A DNA stretch of 34,132 bases, taken from assembly GCA_050485905.1 (NCBI GenBank), contig JBJHCH010000029.1, positions 1 through 34,132 on the forward strand. Direction: 5' to 3'. Below, in pieces: positions 1 to 7,008 of the stretch. Numbering within the stretch: position 1 is the stretch's first letter; the number at the start of each line of letters is the position of its first letter. The translations under genes and the position numbers were made by a program. The notes beneath the pieces were generated by a model. The model was not told the origin of the DNA, searched no databases, and worked only from the letters and a program-made list of their open reading frames with translations. This DNA is from JAWLCA01 sp050485905 (lineage in GTDB: Bacteria; Pseudomonadota; Alphaproteobacteria; Rhodobacterales; Rhodobacteraceae).

Positions 1-648
1 GTGATAGACGCCCATGCCATTCAGGGTCTGCTCCAGCTTGGGACCAACACCCTTGATCTTTTTCAGATCGTCCGCGCCGCCAGCGCGCGCCGTCGTCAGC
101 AGGGCAGGCTTTTTGCCCGCACCGGCAGTCGCGGGCGCCGGCTCCGCCGGCTTTTCGGCGGCAGCGGGTTTCTCGTCCGGCGCGGGGGCCTTTGTGCTCG
201 TCGCCTTGGGCATATCGCTGCCGGACGCGGCCTTTGCCGCCTTGGGATCCTTCATGCCAAGCGCCTCGACCACCTTGTCCAGCGCGGGCTGCGCGGCCAC
301 GACGGCCGACTTCGCCTTCTGGGTGACTGTCTCGATCGCCTCTTCGACCATCGCCGCAGGCTGCACCGGTTCGGGCGCCGCGCCGGAACCCGTCCGTGGC
401 ACGGTCGGTGCCTGAACCACGGGCAGTTCGGCGCGCGTCAGCTTTACCTCGCCGGGCGCAGGCATCGGTCGACACAGCGTCCAACTCAGAAAGCCCCCAC
501 CAACAAGCAGAACGATGAACCCTATGAACGCACCCTGCATGAACGTGTATCCGCCCAACACCATCAGCAGCGACATCGCAACCAATCCACCCAGCGCACC
601 GATGCCCCAGCATGACAGCGCGCAGACAAGTCCCCCACCCTTCGTCAT
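1..648 (-). CDS. membrane protein with helix-hairpin-helix tail, nuo-operon accessory (partial, C-terminus cut)
   Basis: The ATG is at 648, with a GGGGAGA Shine-Dalgarno 7 bases upstream and 18 bases after the nuoE stop. The frame stays open for 216 codons to the window edge, so the C-terminus is missing. Two hydrophobic segments lie at about residues 12-34 and 38-58. A long Ala/Pro/Lys/Glu-rich linker (about 60-190) follows. At about 193-214 there is a helix-hairpin-helix-like motif, DDLKKIKGVGPKLE. Nearly the same motif (DDLKKIKGIGPKLE) ends the preceding NuoE, so the two consecutive genes share a module. Position after nuoE suggests an accessory or assembly role for complex I, which is inference. 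The HHH fold normally binds nucleic acid, but this variant is common as a tail on unrelated proteins in Rhodobacteraceae. No function is assigned. Confidence 0.8.
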   Translation of the reverse strand, partial: MTKGGGLVCALSCWGIGALGGLVAMSLLMVLGGYTFMQGAFIGFIVLLVGGGFLSWTLCRPMPAPGEVKLTRAELPVVQAPTVPRTGSGAAPEPVQPAAMVEEAIETVTQKAKSAVVAAQPALDKVVEALGMKDPKAAKAASGSDMPKATSTKAPAPDEKPAAAEKPAEPAPATAGAGKKPALLTTARAGGADDLKKIKGVGPKLEQTLNGMGVYH

Positions 649-666
649 CAGTCCGTCTCCCCGTGG

Positions 667-1692
667 TTATTTTTCGGCGCTCTGGTCCATCAGTTGGCGC
701 GCCTGTTCCACCCAGCCATCGCGACTGGCACGGCCTTTGAATTCCTCGACATTCGCATCGACCCATGCCACCTCGTCTGCGGTCCATGTGGCCAGTTGGT
801 CGTAGTGATAGAAGCCCATCGAGTTCAGCACGGCTTCCAGCTTTGGCCCGATCCCCTTGATCTTCTTCAGATCGTCGGGCTTGCCCTCGCGCGCCTCGGT
901 CAGCATCACCGGACGCACCTCCTCGGCAGCCTCGATCACGCCGTTGGGCGCATCCGGCTTGCCGGGACTCCGGTTCGCCTTTGGCTTGCCCATCCAGGGT
1001 GTCAGCAGCGGCTCCTCGGTTCCGTCAATTCGCTTCACCGTGTCGCCAAGATCAAGCGCCCGCTGCACCGAGGCATTGACCTTGATGCTGGCATTGCGGA
1101 ACGACTCGAGGCTGGTCAGCCCCCCCTTGGGCTCGGACGCGAAGCGACCGTTCTGCGGCCCCGGCTGCGGCACCTTGCCCGCAGCCAGATCGTCGATCAG
1201 CCTGGACAGGCTCTCGGCCGTCAGATCCTCATAGTAGTCCTTGCCGATCTGGGCCATCGGCGCATTGGAGCAGGCGCCCAGACATTCGACTTCTTCCCAG
1301 CTGAAGCGGCCATCGGCGGACAATTGATGCGCGCGTGCGGCAATCTTCTCCTTGCACACGGCGACCAAATCCTCGGCCCCGCAGATCATGCAGCTTGTGG
1401 TGCCGCAGATCTGTATATGTGCGACACTGCCGACAGGTTGCAGCTGGAACATGAAATAGAACGTGGCGACTTCCAGTGCCCGGATATAGGCCATGTCCAG
1501 CATCGACGCGACATGCTCGATGGCGGCCCGGCTGAGCCAGCCTTCCTGCTCCTGCGCGCGCCACAGCAGCGGGATGATCGCGCTAGCCTGCCGACCTTCG
1601 GGATACTTGGTCATCTGCGCCTCGGCCCAGGCCCGGTTCTCGGGCGTGAAGGCAAAGCTCTCGGGCTGGTCTGGGTGCAGGCGGCGCAGCAT
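667..1692 (-). CDS. nuoE: NADH-quinone oxidoreductase subunit E with C-terminal helix-hairpin-helix extension
   Basis: NuoE is the 24-kDa-type subunit of the complex I NADH-oxidising arm and carries the [2Fe-2S] cluster N1a. The thioredoxin-like domain occupies about residues 10-175. The four cluster ligands are visible as Cys96, Cys101, Cys137 and Cys141 (motifs CGTTSC and ECLGAC). The protein has 341 residues, far longer than the roughly 165-residue core. After residue 180 there is a charged linker and then an HHH module at about 272-335 (DDLKKIKGIGPKLE, then a Trp-rich tail). I start at the ATG at 1692 rather than the in-frame TTG at 1695, because GGGGTG lies 5 bases upstream. The tail repeats the motif found in the next gene. 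Confidence 0.96.
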   Translation of the reverse strand: MLRRLHPDQPESFAFTPENRAWAEAQMTKYPEGRQASAIIPLLWRAQEQEGWLSRAAIEHVASMLDMAYIRALEVATFYFMFQLQPVGSVAHIQICGTTSCMICGAEDLVAVCKEKIAARAHQLSADGRFSWEEVECLGACSNAPMAQIGKDYYEDLTAESLSRLIDDLAAGKVPQPGPQNGRFASEPKGGLTSLESFRNASIKVNASVQRALDLGDTVKRIDGTEEPLLTPWMGKPKANRSPGKPDAPNGVIEAAEEVRPVMLTEAREGKPDDLKKIKGIGPKLEAVLNSMGFYHYDQLATWTADEVAWVDANVEEFKGRASRDGWVEQARQLMDQSAEK

Positions 1693-1705
1693 CAATTCAC
1701 CCCGA

Positions 1706-1987
1706 TCACTGACAACGGCCCGAGGTCAGCCTGATGCCGCCATCGTCGGCCGACATCAGCACCACCTCGCCACGCGCCATGAGTTGACCAACGATCTGCG
1801 TAAGCAGCGTCTCGTCAAAGCCAGTTTCCATATGCATCTGATTGGCCCGGTCGTCATTGTCCACCACGCAGCCAAGCCGCTCCAGCGCGGCGCGAAAGGC
1901 TGCCAACTGTTCGTCGGTCGCCCGATCCTGGGCATATGCCGGCGCGGCGAGCAGCGCCACCGTCAAGGCTGCAGCAATCCGGATCAT
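1706..1987 (-). CDS. small exported protein of unknown function between nuoD and nuoE
   Basis: This 93-aa protein has a clear signal peptide (MIRIAAALTVALLAAPAYA, cut before Gln). The ATG at 1987 overlaps the upstream lipoprotein stop in an ATGA junction; an in-frame TTG lies two codons earlier at 1993. The mature part has Cys in a GCVVD motif and a second Cys next to the C-terminus. It aligns with the lipoprotein encoded directly upstream: both have GCV-V/I, then an Asn/Arg-containing stretch, a DE-L-I-L-G helix pattern and a C-terminal Cys, so the two look like tandem duplicates. The conserved Cys pair could form a periplasmic disulfide. No family is recognised. Position in the operon suggests a complex I accessory role, which is inference. 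Confidence 0.75.
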   Translation of the reverse strand: MIRIAAALTVALLAAPAYAQDRATDEQLAAFRAALERLGCVVDNDDRANQMHMETGFDETLLTQIVGQLMARGEVVLMSADDGGIRLTSGRCQ

Positions 1988-2274
1988 ACGCAATTCTCCG
2001 TCCTGAACCGCACGCTTTGCGGCCCTGCCAGTTCGATAAGACCGTCTGCAATCAGTTCTTCCGATATTGCCGTCAGTTCGGCCTCGTCGATCGCGGCGGC
2101 GGCTTGAATGCGATTGGCGTTCTCGGCCGTGATCACGCAGCCCTCAGCCTCGACCGCGGCAATCAGGCGCGATTTCGGGTCAGTCTGCGGCGCAGGGGCA
2201 GTGCCGCCTAGCATTGCTGGTGACTGGCAGGCCGCCAGGACGAACAGCACAAACACGGAACTCAGTCTCATCAT
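1984..2274 (-). CDS. small lipoprotein of unknown function between nuoD and nuoE
   Basis: This 96-aa protein has a type II signal peptide ending in the lipobox LAAC (Cys16), so it should be membrane-anchored on the periplasmic side. The ATG at 2274 overlaps the nuoD stop (ATGA) and has GGAGAG 8 bases upstream. The mature part carries GCVITAENANR and a Cys one residue before the end, and it resembles the following exported protein in spacing and motifs. No known family is recognised. Its place in the middle of the complex I operon with translational coupling on both sides argues for co-expression with Nuo subunits. Confidence 0.78.
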   Translation of the reverse strand: MMRLSSVFVLFVLAACQSPAMLGGTAPAPQTDPKSRLIAAVEAEGCVITAENANRIQAAAAIDEAELTAISEELIADGLIELAGPQSVRFRTENCV

Positions 2275-3491
2275 CTGTCAATCTCTCCGAACACGACGTC
2301 CATGGTGCCGATGATGGCCGCCACGTCCGCCAGTTGATGCCCCTTGCAGACGTGATCCATCGCCTGCAGATGCAGGTAGCCCGGCGCACGAAGCTTGGCG
2401 CGATAGGGCCGGTTCGTGCCGTCGGCAACAAGATAGACCCCGAACTCCCCCTTCGGCGCCTCGACCGCGGCATAGACTTCACCGGCGGGAACATGAAATC
2501 CCTCGGTATAGAGCTTGAAGTGGTGGATCAGCGCCTCCATCGAGGTCTTCATCTCGGCGCGTGACGGCGGCGTCAGCTTGCCGCGGGCCAGAACATCGCC
2601 TTGACCTTCGGGGGCACGCAGCTTGGCGATCGCCTGCTTGATGATTGAGGTGGACTCGCGCATCTCGGCCATGCGGCAGAGGTAGCGGTCGTAGCAGTCG
2701 CCGTTCTTGCCGACCGGGATCTTGAAATCGAACTCGTCGTAGCACTCGTAGGGCTGCGAGCGGCGCAGATCCCAAGCCAAGCCGGACCCGCGCACCATCA
2801 CGCCGGAAAAGCCCCATTTCTGGATCTCGTCCTCGCTCACCACGCCGATATCGGCGTTGCGCTGCTTGAAGATGCGGTTCTCGGTAAGCAACCCGTCGAT
2901 ATCATCCAGAACGCGCGGAAACTCGTCAGCCCACTGGTCGATGTCGTCGATCAGCGCGGGCGGCAGATCCTGATGCACGCCGCCGGGCCGGAAGTACGCC
3001 GCATGGAGCCGCGCCCCGCAGGCGCGCTCGTAGAAGACCATCAGCTTCTCGCGCTCCTCGAACCCCCAAAGCGGCGGGGTCAGCGCGCCCACGTCCATCG
3101 CTTGCGTGGTCACGTTCAGCAGGTGGTTCAGCACGCGGCCGATCTCGGAATAGAGCACCCGGATCAGGCTGGCGCGCCGCGGCACCTCAACCCCGGTCAG
3201 CTTCTCGATCGCCAGGCACCAAGCGTGTTCCTGGTTCATCGGCGCCACGTAATCCAGCCGATCCAGATAGGGCAGATTCTGCAGATAGGTGCGGCTTTCC
3301 ATCAGCTTTTCGGTCCCGCGATGCAGCAGACCGATATGCGGATCGCAGCGTTCAACGATCTCGCCGTCAAGCTCCAGCACAAGCCGCAAGACACCATGCG
3401 CCGCAGGGTGTTGGGGGCCGAAGTTGATGTTGAAGTTCCGGATTTTCTGCTCGCCGGTCAGAACATCATCGAAACCCTTGGCGCCATCCAT
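2271..3491 (-). CDS. nuoD: NADH-quinone oxidoreductase subunit D
   Basis: This is the 49-kDa-type complex I subunit. It lines the quinone site with NuoB and descends from the [NiFe]-hydrogenase large subunit. The protein has 406 residues, normal for the family. The N-terminal FGPQHPAAHGVLRLVLE motif, the PHIGLLHRGTEK motif and the C-terminal DVVFGEIDR end are intact. I choose the ATG at 3491 (MDGAKGFDD), which forms an ATGA overlap with the stop of the preceding 57-aa ORF and fits the length of the Paracoccus homologue. The frame is open to 3533, but that longer start would overlap the small gene by more than 40 bases. Confidence 0.96.
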   Translation of the reverse strand: MDGAKGFDDVLTGEQKIRNFNINFGPQHPAAHGVLRLVLELDGEIVERCDPHIGLLHRGTEKLMESRTYLQNLPYLDRLDYVAPMNQEHAWCLAIEKLTGVEVPRRASLIRVLYSEIGRVLNHLLNVTTQAMDVGALTPPLWGFEEREKLMVFYERACGARLHAAYFRPGGVHQDLPPALIDDIDQWADEFPRVLDDIDGLLTENRIFKQRNADIGVVSEDEIQKWGFSGVMVRGSGLAWDLRRSQPYECYDEFDFKIPVGKNGDCYDRYLCRMAEMRESTSIIKQAIAKLRAPEGQGDVLARGKLTPPSRAEMKTSMEALIHHFKLYTEGFHVPAGEVYAAVEAPKGEFGVYLVADGTNRPYRAKLRAPGYLHLQAMDHVCKGHQLADVAAIIGTMDVVFGEIDR

Positions 3492-3664
3492 CAGCGTCTC
3501 TCCAGCTCTTGCAGCTTCATCGCCATGACCCACAGCAGGATCAGCGTCGCAATCGGGATGACCACGGCGAAAGCCCAGTTCTTGTTAACCCCGAAATGGG
3601 GGAGCAGCTTGAGTAGCGGGATGATCGTGGCGATGGTGAAGACCAGCCAGAGGATGAGTTCCAT
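3491..3664 (-). CDS. 57-aa two-helix membrane protein between nuoC and nuoD
   Basis: This small gene sits exactly between nuoC and nuoD and is tied to both by ATGA overlaps: its ATG at 3664 overlaps the nuoC stop and its TGA at 3491-3493 overlaps the nuoD start. The 57-aa product begins MELILWLVF and ends KLQELERR. It has two hydrophobic stretches (about residues 3-21 and 29-48) separated by a short polar turn (HFGVNKNW), so it is probably a helical hairpin in the inner membrane with both ends on the same side. No Cys or His cofactor motif is present and no family is recognised. Perfect packing between two essential complex I genes makes real expression likely. A role as an assembly or accessory subunit is inference. 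Confidence 0.82.
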   Translation of the reverse strand: MELILWLVFTIATIIPLLKLLPHFGVNKNWAFAVVIPIATLILLWVMAMKLQELERR

Positions 3665-4272
3665 CAGCCTTTCGCCTCCTTCTTCTCGTCACCCGGCAGG
3701 ATGTAGTCTGCCCCTTCCCAAGGCGACATGAAATCGAACTGCCGATACTCCTGCACCAGCTTCACAGGCTCGTAGACAACGCGCTTCTGCGCCTCATCAT
3801 AGCGCACCTCGGTGTAGCCGGTCGTCGGGAAGTCCTTACGGAGCGGGTAGCCGCGAAAGCCATAGTCGGTCAGGATCCGCCGCAGATCCGGGTGGCCCGA
3901 GAACAGGATACCGAACATGTCGAATACCTCGCGCTCGAACCAGTTGGCACTGGGATGCGTGCCGGTGATCGACGGCACCATCGCGCCATCGCGCACGGCA
4001 CATCTCAGCCGGATGCGGTGGTTCTGGTACATCGATAGCAGGTGATAGACGACGTCGAAGCGCGCCTCTCGCTCGGGGTAATCCACCGCCGTGATGTCCA
4101 CCAAGGTCGAGAACTTGCTGCTCGGATCGGCCTTCAGCCAGCCGACGAAGGACGCGATGTTCGATGGCGCCACGGCCAACGTCAACTCGCCATGCGCAAC
4201 CTCAGCCGCCAGAACGTCGTCGGGCCGCTTCAGTTCGATATGGGCGGCAAGTTCCTGCAAAGCCTCGGTCAT
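3664..4272 (-). CDS. nuoC: NADH-quinone oxidoreductase subunit C
   Basis: This is the 30-kDa-type subunit of the complex I peripheral arm. The 202-aa protein contains the family signature at about residues 112-148: an ERE-VFDMFGI block, then GHPDLRRIL, DYGF and PLRKDFP. It is a separate NuoC and not the NuoCD fusion of enterobacteria. The ATG at 4272 lies 7 bases after the nuoB stop. The TGA at 3664 overlaps the start of the following 57-aa gene. Confidence 0.96.
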   Translation of the reverse strand: MTEALQELAAHIELKRPDDVLAAEVAHGELTLAVAPSNIASFVGWLKADPSSKFSTLVDITAVDYPEREARFDVVYHLLSMYQNHRIRLRCAVRDGAMVPSITGTHPSANWFEREVFDMFGILFSGHPDLRRILTDYGFRGYPLRKDFPTTGYTEVRYDEAQKRVVYEPVKLVQEYRQFDFMSPWEGADYILPGDEKKEAKG

Positions 4273-4279
4273 TGCATTC

Positions 4280-4807
4280 CTATCGCGTCAGGGTGCCGGT
4301 GCGGCGGATCTTCCGCTGCAACTGAAGGATACCATACAGCAGCGCCTCGGCCGTTGGCGGGCAGCCCGGCACATAGATGTCCACCGGAACGATCCGGTCG
4401 CAGCCGCGCACCACCGAATAGCTGTAGTGGTAGTAGCCGCCCCCATTGGCACAGGATCCCATGCTTATCACGTAGCGTGGCTCGGGCATCTGGTCGTAGA
4501 CCTTGCGCAGGGCCGGGGCCATCTTGTTGGTCAGCGTTCCTGCGACGATCATCAGGTCCGACTGGCGGGGGCTGGCTCGCGGCGCGGTCCCGAACCGCTC
4601 AAGGTCATAGCGCGGCATCGAGGTGTGCATCATCTCCACCGCGCAGCAGGCCAGCCCGAATGTCATCCAGTGCAGACTGCCGTTCCGCGCCCAGTTGATG
4701 ATGTCCTCGGTAGTGGTCAGCAGGAAGCCCTTGTCCTGCAACTCGCGGTTCAGTTCGGCCGTGGCAACCTCGCGGTCGGGGCCGGCGGTGGCGGTCGTCA
4801 CTCCCAT
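4280..4807 (-). CDS. nuoB: NADH-quinone oxidoreductase subunit B
   Basis: NuoB (PSST/Nqo6 type) carries the terminal [4Fe-4S] cluster N2 that passes electrons to quinone. In the 175-aa product the ligands are Cys54 and Cys55 (GLACCAVEMM), Cys119 (SMGSCANGGG) and Cys149 (VPGCPP). The start at 4807 gives an N-terminus of the same length as I recall for the Paracoccus protein and overlaps nuoA by 10 bases. A GTG at 4801 would give a 4-base GTGA overlap like the other junctions in this operon and cannot be excluded. The frame is open to 4828. Confidence 0.96.
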   Translation of the reverse strand: MGVTTATAGPDREVATAELNRELQDKGFLLTTTEDIINWARNGSLHWMTFGLACCAVEMMHTSMPRYDLERFGTAPRASPRQSDLMIVAGTLTNKMAPALRKVYDQMPEPRYVISMGSCANGGGYYHYSYSVVRGCDRIVPVDIYVPGCPPTAEALLYGILQLQRKIRRTGTLTR

Positions 4808-5163
4808 TCCATCGCCCCCTTCTTCCACTCATAGGCAAAGCCCACGGTCAGCACCGTCAGGAATACCATCATCGACCAGAATGCCGCCATGCTGATCTCG
4901 CCAAAGGCCACGGCCCATGGGAACAGGAACGCGATTTCCAAGTCAAAGATGATGAACAGGATCGACACCAGATAGAACCGCACGTCAAACTTCATCCGCG
5001 CATCGTCAAAGGCATTGAAGCCGCATTCGTAGGCCGACACCTTTTCGGGGTCGGGCTTGCGCACGGCGATGACGATGGCCGACAGCATCAGGATCAGCCC
5101 CAGCCCGACGGCCAGTCCGAGGAAGATCAGGATCGGCAGGTATTCTCTCAGCAGGTCGTCCAC
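4798..5163 (-). CDS. nuoA: NADH-quinone oxidoreductase subunit A
   Basis: This is a small membrane subunit of complex I with 121 residues and three transmembrane helices (about 9-34, 62-82 and 90-110). The loop between helices 1 and 2 holds the conserved SAYECGFNAFDDAR motif, including the Cys near the quinone chamber. It starts with GTG at 5163; AAGGAG lies 8 bases upstream (5172-5177). It is the first gene of the operon, and a candidate promoter lies about 50-80 bases upstream. Confidence 0.96.
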   Translation of the reverse strand: MDDLLREYLPILIFLGLAVGLGLILMLSAIVIAVRKPDPEKVSAYECGFNAFDDARMKFDVRFYLVSILFIIFDLEIAFLFPWAVAFGEISMAAFWSMMVFLTVLTVGFAYEWKKGAMEWE

Positions 5164-5214
5164 CCGGCTGGCTCCTTCGCTCGCGGCTCATGCCCGCATC
5201 CGTTGGCTAGACTC

Positions 5215-5243
5215 GATTTAACCGTGCCGCCGGATATGGTCAA
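5215..5243 (-). promoter_or_regulatory. candidate sigma-70 promoter of the nuo operon
   Basis: On the minus strand TTGACC (5238-5243) is followed by a 17-base spacer and TAAATC (5215-5220). The -35 box matches TTGACA at five of six positions; the -10 box is weaker. A start site near 5208 would leave a leader of about 45 bases before the nuoA GTG. The liu promoter in this window uses the same TTGACC box with the same spacing. No operator is evident. Confidence 0.5.
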
Positions 5244-5342
5244 CCGAAGGCGCCAGTGCGGCAGGGGCGATACCCCCACGTTCCTGCGATAATTGCAGGC
5301 CTCCAGCGCAATTATTTGTTTTCTCGCCACAAGGCGTTGCTG

Positions 5343-5367
5343 CACCGCAGCCACGTTTTCTGCGGCG
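5343..5367 (-). terminator. possible terminator hairpin after the liu operon
   Basis: Eight bases after the enoyl-CoA hydratase stop, the minus strand can fold CGCCGCAG with CTGCGGTG (8 pairs, one a wobble) around a 9-base loop. No U-tract follows, so termination here would be imperfect and some read-through into nuo is possible. Confidence 0.3.
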
Positions 5368-5374
5368 CCGCGTT

Positions 5375-6154
5375 TCAGTCAGCCCAGACCGGCTTTCGGC
5401 GATCAAAGAACGCCCCGATTCCCTCGGCGGCTTCCGGCGACTCCCAGCGGCGCACCAACGCCTCGACCGTCTCGGCAATCACCGCCTCGTCAATCCTCGG
5501 CCCCAGTCGGCGGACCAGCGCCTTCGCCTCAGCCACGGCGCCGGGCGCGCAGGACAGATAGGGCGTGACCTCGGCCTCGACCGCGGGATCCAGGTCGGTC
5601 GCAGTCACGGCGCGCGCGAGCAGACCCAGTCGCACGGCCTCATCGGCGGCGAACCGGCGGGCCGAGAAGAACACCCGCCGTGCCATCGCCGCGCCGATCC
5701 GGGCGATGACATAGGGGCCGATGGTCGCCGGGATCAGGCCCAGCCGAGTCTCGGTCAGCCCGAACATCGCGGTATCGACCCCAACCGCTACATCGCAGAC
5801 CGACATCATGCCGACGCCGCCGCCAAACGCCTGTCCCTGTATCCGCCCGATCAGCGGCTTCGGCAGGGTGTCCAGTGCCGAGAGCATCCGCGCCAGCGCG
5901 GTCGCGGCCTTCGCCCGAGTTGCGGCATCGGCGGCCATCTGAGCCCGCATCCAGTCCAGATCGCCGCCCGCGCAGAAACTCGCGCCCGCCCCGGTCAGCA
6001 CCACGACGCGCACCGCCGGGTCGCGCGCCATTCGCGCCGCGGCCTCGGTCAGTTCCGCGATCATCGCTTCCGACAGCGCATTGTGCTTGTCCGCCCGGTT
6101 CAGCGTCAGTACCGCCACCCCGCGCCCGTCCACTGCAATCGAAACCGTCTGCAT
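5375..6154 (-). CDS. liuC: enoyl-CoA hydratase, likely methylglutaconyl-CoA hydratase
   Basis: This is a crotonase-fold protein of 259 residues. The oxyanion-hole segments are visible as SFCAGGDLDWM (about 59-69) and AFGGGVGM (about 109-116), with ETRLGLIPATIGPYV following. In leucine degradation this enzyme hydrates 3-methylglutaconyl-CoA to HMG-CoA. That substrate is inferred from its place directly after HMG-CoA lyase and methylcrotonyl-CoA carboxylase. The ATG at 6154 overlaps the lyase stop (ATGA); a GTG sits one codon earlier. It is the last gene of the operon. Confidence 0.9.
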   Translation of the reverse strand: MQTVSIAVDGRGVAVLTLNRADKHNALSEAMIAELTEAAARMARDPAVRVVVLTGAGASFCAGGDLDWMRAQMAADAATRAKAATALARMLSALDTLPKPLIGRIQGQAFGGGVGMMSVCDVAVGVDTAMFGLTETRLGLIPATIGPYVIARIGAAMARRVFFSARRFAADEAVRLGLLARAVTATDLDPAVEAEVTPYLSCAPGAVAEAKALVRRLGPRIDEAVIAETVEALVRRWESPEAAEGIGAFFDRRKPVWAD

Positions 6155-7008
6155 CACGCCCCCCGCATCGCCCGCGCCATCGCCGCCGCCTCGTCAATCA
6201 CCGCCGGGTCAAGCCCTGTGTCATAGCCCCGCCCAGCCAGATACCCGGCCACCGCCTCGGTCGCCACGTTTCCCGCCGCCCCCGGCGCGTAGGGGCAGCC
6301 GCCCAGCCCTCCCACCGCCGCGTCGAACACGCGCAGCCCCGCCTCCAGCGCCACGCCGATATTCTCCAACGCACGGCCAGCGGTATCGTGAAAATGCCCA
6401 GCCAGCCGCTCCGCCGGCATCTCGCCCACCACCGCCGCCAGCATCGCCGCCACCGCCTCGGGCGTGCCCCGCCCGATCGTGTCGCCCAGGCTGACCTCAC
6501 CGCACCCCATCTCGCGCAGCGCCGCGACGACCCGCGCCACCGCCCCCGGCGGGGTCGGCCCGTCAAAGGGGCAGTCGGTCACGCAGGAGACGTAACCGCG
6601 CAGCGACACCCCCGCCGCCAGCACCCGCTCCGCCACCGGCGCGAACCGCTCGAAGCTCTCGGCGATGGTGCAGTTCAGGTTGGCCCTCGAAAACCCCTCG
6701 GAGGCCGAGGCGAAGATCGCCACCTCGTCCGCGCCCGCCGCCAGCGCGGCGTCAGCCCCGCGCAGGTTCGGCGCCAGCGCCGCGTAGCGCACGCCCGGCG
6801 CGCGGGCGATGCCGGCCAGCACCTCGGCGCCGTCGGCCATCTGCGGCACCCATTTCGGGCTGACGAAGCTCGCCACCTCGATCCGCCGGAACCCCGCCCG
6901 GCTCAGGCAGTCCACCAGCGCGATCTTTTCGGCTGCAGGGATCACGCGGGGTTCGTTCTGCAACCCGTCGCGGGGGCCGACCTCGTAGATCTCGACCGCG
7001 CGGCTCAT
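6154..7008 (-). CDS. mvaB: hydroxymethylglutaryl-CoA lyase
   Basis: HMG-CoA lyase cleaves HMG-CoA to acetoacetate and acetyl-CoA, the last step of leucine catabolism. The 284-aa protein has the TIM-barrel DRE-type start EVGPRDGLQNE (catalytic Arg13, metal-binding Asp14), metal ligands in GHFHD (His205, His207), and the active-site Cys238 in the signature GGLGGCPYAPGAAGN. The frame is open upstream to 7515, but the ATG at 7008 overlaps the mccA stop in an ATGA junction and begins exactly at the conserved N-terminus, so the upstream part is a shadow of mccA. Confidence 0.95.
   Translation of the reverse strand: MSRAVEIYEVGPRDGLQNEPRVIPAAEKIALVDCLSRAGFRRIEVASFVSPKWVPQMADGAEVLAGIARAPGVRYAALAPNLRGADAALAAGADEVAIFASASEGFSRANLNCTIAESFERFAPVAERVLAAGVSLRGYVSCVTDCPFDGPTPPGAVARVVAALREMGCGEVSLGDTIGRGTPEAVAAMLAAVVGEMPAERLAGHFHDTAGRALENIGVALEAGLRVFDAAVGGLGGCPYAPGAAGNVATEAVAGYLAGRGYDTGLDPAVIDEAAAMARAMRGA

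Noticed and set aside
1..615. 204-aa plus-strand ORF at the left edge
   Set aside because: It is Arg/His-rich and lacks any domain. It is the antisense shadow of the minus-strand membrane/HHH gene, which has a Shine-Dalgarno and fits the nuo operon.
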